Source: Natronospirillum sp965602035
Lineage (GTDB): Bacteria > Pseudomonadota > Gammaproteobacteria > Pseudomonadales > Natronospirillaceae
DNA: 64,000 nucleotides
Reading direction: 5' to 3'
Assembly: GCA_965602035.1 (NCBI GenBank)
Contig: OZ271919.1
Span: 1,364,001 to 1,428,000 of the forward strand
Of the stretch, positions 60,010-64,000 are shown piece by piece. Positions within the stretch are counted from its first letter, which is position 1, and each line of letters starts with the position of its first letter. A program made the translations under genes and the position numbers. A model generated the notes under the pieces. The model saw only the letters and a program-made list of their open reading frames with translations, did not search any database and was not told where the DNA came from.

Positions 60010-60384
60010 ATGCAGCAAAAGGACAATCAGGCCCGGATTCGAATCAAGGATCTGCGGCTGCGAACCTACATCGGGATCAAGGATGAAGAGATACGCAACC
60101 GACAGGACGTCGTGCTCAATATCATTATCCTGTTCGATGCCCAGAACGCCGTCGGTGCCACAGAAATCGACAAGACATTGAACTATAGGACTATCTGCAA
60201 GGAAGTGATTGCCTTCATTGAAGACAACCGCTTCTCTCTGCTCGAGAAGATGACCCGCGATACGCTGAACCTGGTGATGGCACACAGGGAAGTGGAGTGG
60301 GCGTCGGTGGAAATCGACAAGCCGCATGCGCTGCGCTTTTCGGATTCCGTATCCATTACTCTGCAGGCGTCGCGCGAGGCATGA
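60010..60384 (+). CDS. folX: Dihydroneopterin triphosphate 2'-epimerase
   Basis: 124 residues: ARIRIKDLRLRTYIGIKDEE, IRNRQDVVLNIIILFDAQNA, LEKMTRDTLNLVMAHREVEW and EIDKPHALRFSDSVSITLQA. The IKDLRLRTYIGIK start and overall length are typical of FolX rather than FolB. It turns dihydroneopterin triphosphate to dihydromonapterin triphosphate. It sits 21 bp after folE; with FolM it makes tetrahydromonapterin, the cofactor of phenylalanine hydroxylase in pseudomonads. Confidence 0.92.
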   Translation: MQQKDNQARIRIKDLRLRTYIGIKDEEIRNRQDVVLNIIILFDAQNAVGATEIDKTLNYRTICKEVIAFIEDNRFSLLEKMTRDTLNLVMAHREVEWASVEIDKPHALRFSDSVSITLQASREA

Positions 60385-61343
60385 CCGTCCTGGTCATCGA
60401 CACCGGCGGTACCATTGGTATGGTGCCGACAGCGGCTGGCTGGGCGCCCTCTCCGGGAGAGCTGGAAGCGGCAACCGACGGGCTGTCCGGTTTCGACCGT
60501 GCGCTTGAATGGCTCAGTTTCTCGCCCCTGCTCGACTCATCGGCCATTGGGGTGGAGGAATGGAACCGGCTGGCCGGTGAGATTGCCGCGGCAGAACACC
60601 GGGTGGACGGCGTTATTGTCGTGCATGGCACCGACACGCTGGCCTATACCGCCAGTGCGCTGTCGTTTCTGCTGTCTGATGTGGCGGTGCCGGTGGTGCT
60701 GACCGGCAGTCAGCGGCCGTTGCGGGCCGACGAATCGGATGGGTGGGCCAACCTGCGCCAGGCCCGATCCATGGTGGATGAAGTACCGCCCGGTGTGTGG
60801 GTGGCGATCAATGGAGAACGTTTCCCCGGAGCGCATGTAACCAAGGCGGATGCTGTTGGCCTGGCGGTGATGACGGCGCCGTTCGGTACGGTGCCGGCGG
60901 CCGATCGCATTTCACCGCCGACGCGCCCGGCGTTGCCGATAGCCCCGCAGCCGGTATTCCTGCACCATTTTCTGCCCGGAGCGCCGGCTGCGGCGTTGCA
61001 GGCGCTGGTTGATGCCACACCGCGGGTGTTGATTCTTCGTACGTTCGGGGCCGGCAATATCGGGCTGTCGGACGCCGACCATGCGGCGTTGCGTCAGGCG
61101 CGCGATCAGGGTGTGTTGTTGGTGAACCACAGCCAGTGTCTGCGTGCCGATGTGGATATGACCCGCTATGCAGCCGCTGAGCCACTGCGCCAACTGGGTG
61201 TGGTCGGTAGCGGCACGATGACGCTGGAGGCACTGTATACCAAGGTGCTGGTGTTGCTCTCGCAGAAAGACGACTGGGGAAACGCCGCGTTGGCAGAGGC
61301 ACTTCTGACGCCCTGGCATTTTGAGTTGCCGGCAGCCGTTTGA
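60381..61343 (+). CDS. Asparaginase/glutaminase-family protein
   Basis: 320 residues from ATG 60381, overlapping the folX stop (ATGA). First catalytic Thr in VIDTGGTIGMVP and the second in VVHGTDTLAYTASALSF; also LTGSQRPLRADESDGWANLR and LRTFGAGNIG. No signal peptide, so cytosolic type. Why an asparaginase is coupled to pterin genes is unclear. The family is certain; true activity is not. Confidence 0.88.
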   Translation: MTVLVIDTGGTIGMVPTAAGWAPSPGELEAATDGLSGFDRALEWLSFSPLLDSSAIGVEEWNRLAGEIAAAEHRVDGVIVVHGTDTLAYTASALSFLLSDVAVPVVLTGSQRPLRADESDGWANLRQARSMVDEVPPGVWVAINGERFPGAHVTKADAVGLAVMTAPFGTVPAADRISPPTRPALPIAPQPVFLHHFLPGAPAAALQALVDATPRVLILRTFGAGNIGLSDADHAALRQARDQGVLLVNHSQCLRADVDMTRYAAAEPLRQLGVVGSGTMTLEALYTKVLVLLSQKDDWGNAALAEALLTPWHFELPAAV

Positions 61344-61386
61344 GTCCGAATGGCGTGTATTTCAACGATTGACGTGCGGGTCACCG

Positions 61387-61482
61387 GTCGACATACCCTC
61401 CGGGGACCGGGCGTAAATACATCCCTGTAGCCCTGCGACGAAAACGTCCTGTTTTCGACGACTCCCCGGAGGGTATGTCGAC
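61387..61482. repeat. Palindromic intergenic element family D, copy 2
   Basis: A 96-bp unit with a perfect 20-bp terminal inverted repeat (61387-61406 and 61463-61482, starting GTCGACATACCCTCC) and an inner palindrome CGAAAACGTCCTGTTTTCG. Located between convergent asparaginase and folM genes; related to 52716-52806 in inverse orientation. Confidence 0.85.
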
Positions 61483-61517
61483 CACTGCCCCGAGTCTCGA
61501 GCGGCGGCCCCGTTGAC

Positions 61518-62228
61518 CTACATCACCCAGCGACGTCCGCCGTCCACAGGTATGCTGGTGCCGGTGAGGTAGTCGTTGTCCAGGATGTAGTCCACGGTTT
61601 TCACGATGGGGCCAAAGCCACCCAGTTCCTGCAGGGGTGTCGACGCCATGACCTTTTCCTTTGCCTCATCCGAATGCTCCGGCAGGAAGGCCAATGGTCC
61701 CGGCTGAATGGCGTTCACCCGCACTTTCGGAGCCAGCCACTGGGCATAGCTGTCGTTCAGGCTCTGCAACCCGGCCTTGGTGGCGCAATAACTGCGGTTC
61801 TCGGGGCTTGGCCGGTGCACGTAGATATCGGTGATGTGAATCAGGTTCGCATGACGCTCCGGCGATGCCTGCAGCGCCGGGGTGAGCACTTCATTGATGA
61901 TGAATGGCGCCTGCATGTGCACGCTGAAGAACTGCCCGAACTGGTCTGCCGCTTCACCGGGGTCCGATTTGGTGGGCGTGAAGGCCGAGGCGTTATGGAT
62001 CAGGACGTCAATATGGGTATAACGGTCGCGCACCTGTTCCGCCCAGTAGCGCACGGCCTCCGGGTCGGTCAGTTCCAGCGGCGACAGATCCGCGCCGGCA
62101 TCAGCCAGGGTATCGACCGCTTCGTACCGGGTACGGTAGGTTCCCACTACCCGGTGTCCGGCGCTCAGGAAATGGTGGGCCAACTCGAGGCCCAGGCGGC
62201 GTCCTACCCCGGTTATTACAACGATCAT
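61518..62228 (-). CDS. folM: Dihydromonapterin reductase FolM (SDR)
   Basis: 236-residue short-chain dehydrogenase. NADP motif VVITGVGRRLGLELAHHFLS; catalytic tyrosine and lysine in SYCATKAGLQSL; LIHNASAF; IQPGPLAFLPEHSDE; ends IPVDGGRRWVM. These features match FolM/PTR1-like pteridine reductases. It reduces dihydromonapterin to tetrahydromonapterin. It is encoded convergently to folE-folX, so the complete pathway is local. Confidence 0.9.
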   Translation of the reverse strand: MIVVITGVGRRLGLELAHHFLSAGHRVVGTYRTRYEAVDTLADAGADLSPLELTDPEAVRYWAEQVRDRYTHIDVLIHNASAFTPTKSDPGEAADQFGQFFSVHMQAPFIINEVLTPALQASPERHANLIHITDIYVHRPSPENRSYCATKAGLQSLNDSYAQWLAPKVRVNAIQPGPLAFLPEHSDEAKEKVMASTPLQELGGFGPIVKTVDYILDNDYLTGTSIPVDGGRRWVM

Positions 62229-62319
62229 GGCGGTTCCTCTTCAAAACGGTACGTACCGAATAATTCGGCTCTGATGAGGCGTGTACGAAGAGAATCTACC
62301 GGAAGTTCATGGGCCGGAC

Positions 62320-62354
62320 AAAAAAGAACCCGACGCGGCCAGGCCGCGCCGGGT
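62320..62354 (-). terminator. Rho-independent terminator of the candidate sRNA
   Basis: Minus strand ACCCGGCGCGGCCTGGCCGC (with GTCGGGT completing the stem) followed by TTCTTTTTTG. A nearly perfect 13-bp GC stem with a T-run of six at the end. It has no protein gene directly upstream, which is why an RNA gene is suspected. Confidence 0.88.
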
Positions 62355-62420
62355 AATCATTGCCCAGCAAATGATCGTCCCTGATCGAAACTGGCGCTGT
62401 CCCTGGCGTCAGTGAGTGCA
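62320..62420 (-). ncRNA. Candidate sigma-54-dependent small RNA
   Basis: A ~100-nt transcript predicted from a sigma-54-type promoter (62431-62446) to a strong terminator (62320-62354). It holds two stem-loops with AGGGA in the loop: 62391-62412 (CTGACGC-cagggaca-GCGCCAG) and 62373-62386 (GATC-agggac-GATC). Loop GGA motifs are the binding pattern of RsmA/CsrA. No reading frame of note lies in it. Boundaries are inferred, the protein target is a guess, and no known family was recognised. Confidence 0.6.
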
Positions 62421-62430
62421 CTCAGGATAT

Positions 62431-62446
62431 TGCACAGGTCGTGCCA
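62431..62446 (-). promoter_or_regulatory. Sigma-54 promoter of the candidate sRNA
   Basis: Minus-strand TGGCACGACCTGTGCA matches TGGCACG-N4-TTGCA except one base (G for the first T of the -12 box), with GG and GC correctly spaced. A 12-bp palindrome TGAGTGCACTCA (62413-62424) lies at the predicted start. Confidence 0.75.
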
Positions 62447-62551
62447 GAACGGAGAAAAATAATTTTACCTGATAAAACAAAAGGTTAGGTGTTTCGCGCC
62501 AGCAGACCAATTTTGGAAAGCGCGGGTGCTCGCACCGTGGGTGGGCAGAGA

Positions 62552-62568
62552 GGCACCACTCAGGTGCA
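62552..62568. promoter_or_regulatory. NtrC-like upstream activator site
   Basis: GGCACC-ACTCA-GGTGCA; on the minus strand TGCACC-TGAGT-GGTGCC, close to the NtrC consensus TGCACY-N5-GGTGCA. It lies about 106 bp upstream of the sigma-54 promoter, a normal enhancer distance, with an AT-rich stretch (62455-62482) between that could be bent by IHF. A further GGTGC-TC-GCACC palindrome is at 62525-62536. Confidence 0.6.
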
Positions 62569-62665
62569 ATCGGCATTCGGTCATGCTGGGTTTACATCGC
62601 GACGTTCCGTCGCTCCTACGATCCACCGGCACCCGTAAGAGCTGCCGCAAGGCTGCGATATCACG

Positions 62666-63100
62666 TTACCGGCGGGGTTCGAGGTCCAGGTGTTCCTCGT
62701 CCGGAATCGCGACCCACCAGTCGTCCAGATGGCCGTGGCCGGTGATATCCCCGGGTTCGCGATCGGTGACACGCGTATACAGCGGCATATTCTTGTAGGC
62801 CCACTGCAACTGGCCATCCGGCCGGGTGATTACCGAAAATCCCTGCGGTGGAAACTGACGGTGCCGGGCCGCCGCTTCGTGCGGTGGCCAGCGGTCTGCG
62901 CACGTGCCGGTGCAGCTCGACGATTGCGGCTCGTCCCGGAGGTGGATATACAGCGTCATTCCCTCAGGTGTGGCCCAGACCAGGCCGACTCGGGTCTGCT
63001 GCGCGCTGAGCGGGAACTCACGGACATCCTGCTGTGCCAACGCCGGTATGCCGGCCAGCGCAACGGCAGCGACCACCAGCGCCTGTAATAATGCTCGCAT
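62666..63100 (-). CDS. Secreted COG4315-family protein
   Basis: About 144 residues from ATG 63100 (MRALLQALVVAAVALAGIPA), signal peptide cleaved near ALAQ. Contains the Lipoprotein_15/COG4315 features: GMTLYIHLRDEPQSSSCTGT, CADRWPPHEA (paired cysteines), FSVITRPDGQLQWAYKNMPL and YTRVTDREPGDITGHG. The family carries YxYxxD-like repeats and is periplasmic of unknown function. No lipobox is seen. A REP (62595-62660) follows it. Confidence 0.85.
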   Translation of the reverse strand: MRALLQALVVAAVALAGIPALAQQDVREFPLSAQQTRVGLVWATPEGMTLYIHLRDEPQSSSCTGTCADRWPPHEAAARHRQFPPQGFSVITRPDGQLQWAYKNMPLYTRVTDREPGDITGHGHLDDWWVAIPDEEHLDLEPRR

Positions 63101-63167
63101 TTCAACCATCGTTTATCCGCGATTTCCTGTTATTCTGACACCGAACGCACGCGCCGGAAAGCCACGG

Positions 63168-64000
63168 ATGACCGACGACATCACCACAACCTTAGCCGAC
63201 GAGCTGATTGCTGCCATCGAAAACAACGATGGTGAGGCCATGGCGCAGCTGGTGCATGACATTCCCGGCCCGGATTTCGCGGAATTCCTGGACGAACAGC
63301 CACTGGAGGTCAGTGAGAAGCTACTGAGCTTTCTGCCATTGGACCAACGGGCACAGGCGTTCGCCTATTTCCGGCCTGCTGCGCAGCAGGAACTGGCGGA
63401 GCGACTGGGGCCGAGCGAGCTTGTTCAACTGATTGCCCGGATGAATGCCGATGAACGGGCGGACCTGTTCAACCTGCTGGACGATCAACGCCGCGCCCGC
63501 ATCATGCGCGACCTCGCGCACAAGGAGCGCGAAGAACTGCGGCTGCTGACCAGCTTTGAAGAGGATACGGCCGGCGCCCTGATGACCAGCGACTATGTCG
63601 CCCTGCCGGCGCGCTCCACGGTGAGCCAGGCATTCGACATCATCCGGGCGACCGCACCCTCGGCGGAAACGGTCTACGACCTGTACTGCGTCGATTACAT
63701 GGGGCGGCTGCTGGGCACGGTGAGCCTGCGCAAGCTGATTCTGTCACGCGGCAGTCAACGCCTTGAACGGATCATGAACACCGACATTATCAGCGCCCAG
63801 GCGACCATGGATGCGGAAGAAGCCGCTCAGCTTGTGGCCCGCTACGACCTGCGGGCGTTGCCGGTGATTGACGGCGGCGCCCGGCTGGTCGGTATTATTA
63901 CCTATGACGATGCCATGGACGTGGCCGAGCAGCAGACGACCGAAGACATACAGCTCGGCGCCTCGGTACAGCCGCTCGACGATGAAGTGGGCAAGGCCCG
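63168..64000 (+). CDS. mgtE: Magnesium transporter MgtE (5' part, cut by window end)
   Basis: 277 codons are present from ATG 63168. MgtE N-domain of superhelical repeats (EFLDEQPLEVSEKLLSFLPL, LIARMNADERADLFNLLDDQ, FEEDTAGALMTSDYVALPAR) followed by two CBS domains (about 140-265: GRLLGTVSLRKLILS and LPVIDGGARLVGIITYDDAM). These form the cytosolic Mg sensor; the membrane pore domain lies beyond the window. Divergent from the COG4315 gene. Confidence 0.95.
   Translation, partial: MTDDITTTLADELIAAIENNDGEAMAQLVHDIPGPDFAEFLDEQPLEVSEKLLSFLPLDQRAQAFAYFRPAAQQELAERLGPSELVQLIARMNADERADLFNLLDDQRRARIMRDLAHKEREELRLLTSFEEDTAGALMTSDYVALPARSTVSQAFDIIRATAPSAETVYDLYCVDYMGRLLGTVSLRKLILSRGSQRLERIMNTDIISAQATMDAEEAAQLVARYDLRALPVIDGGARLVGIITYDDAMDVAEQQTTEDIQLGASVQPLDDEVGKA

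Noticed and set aside
62465..62650. 61-codon minus-strand frame ahead of the candidate sRNA
   Set aside because: Low-quality composition, overlaps a REP and the NtrC-like site, no ribosome site; an upstream control region explains the sequence better.

Overview
The window is a GC-rich chromosome segment of a Gram-negative, motile gammaproteobacterium, probably marine or moderately halophilic and Oceanospirillales-like. The signs are the FlgM/FlgN/CheV/CheR flagellar arrangement, Hda beside a DUF2066 protein, CysN-CysC fusion, the FolE/FolX/FolM pterin set, acidic extracellular proteins, and dense gammaproteobacterial REP palindromes of the type GTAGGAGCTGCNGAAGGCTGCGAT. The genus cannot be fixed from sequence reading alone. 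No tRNA, rRNA or CRISPR was seen.

Layout. (1) 0.2-11.5 kb, minus strand: a surface-polysaccharide cluster, AT-richer than the rest up to 8.5 kb. It reads ugd, manC, gmd, neuB, neuD/perB, a TIM-barrel sugar isomerase, a perosamine-synthase-like aminotransferase and neuA, then a gene broken by an IS3-family element, then a Wzx-type flippase. It combines the GDP-perosamine route with nonulosonic-acid synthase and CMP-transferase genes but has no NeuC/LegG-type epimerase. (2) 11.5-14.3 kb: a graveyard of small toxin-antitoxin modules (ART-like toxin with an in-frame stop, orphan DUF2281 antitoxin, MNT with a truncated HEPN) among intergenic repeats, ending in an EPS-type MarR regulator; wzz follows. 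(3) 16-24 kb: sulfate assimilation (cysNC, cysD, SLC13 permease, cysH), a PhnB-like protein and a TauE exporter. (4) 24-29.4 kb: hipBA flanked by two 151-bp MITE-like direct repeats, a DUF2235 hydrolase, a beta-CASP nuclease and a Phd/VapC pair. (5) 29.5-43.9 kb: flagellar rod/hook genes flgBCDEFGH with cheR, cheV, flgA, flgM, flgN and an LPP20 lipoprotein. FlgE is a giant of 1674 residues. Sigma-54-type promoters precede flgB, flgF and flgA, and a sigma-28-type promoter precedes flgM. (6) 44-50 kb: a degenerate exonuclease-like protein, hda, DUF2066, purMN, DUF3108 and a second TauE protein. (7) 50-58.7 kb: an outer-membrane-barrel/SppA fusion and a three-gene Wadjet/MksBEF SMC operon without JetD. 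(8) 58.8-64 kb: bcp, folE-folX-asparaginase and folM (tetrahydromonapterin synthesis), a secreted COG4315 protein and the start of mgtE.

The most novel-looking items are: a candidate small RNA at 62320-62420 (minus) with a near-consensus sigma-54 promoter, an NtrC-like upstream site, two AGGGA-loop hairpins and a strong terminator; the giant repeat-expanded hook protein; the hybrid perosamine/nonulosonate cluster; and a family of four 151-bp MITE-like elements, two of which bracket hipBA.
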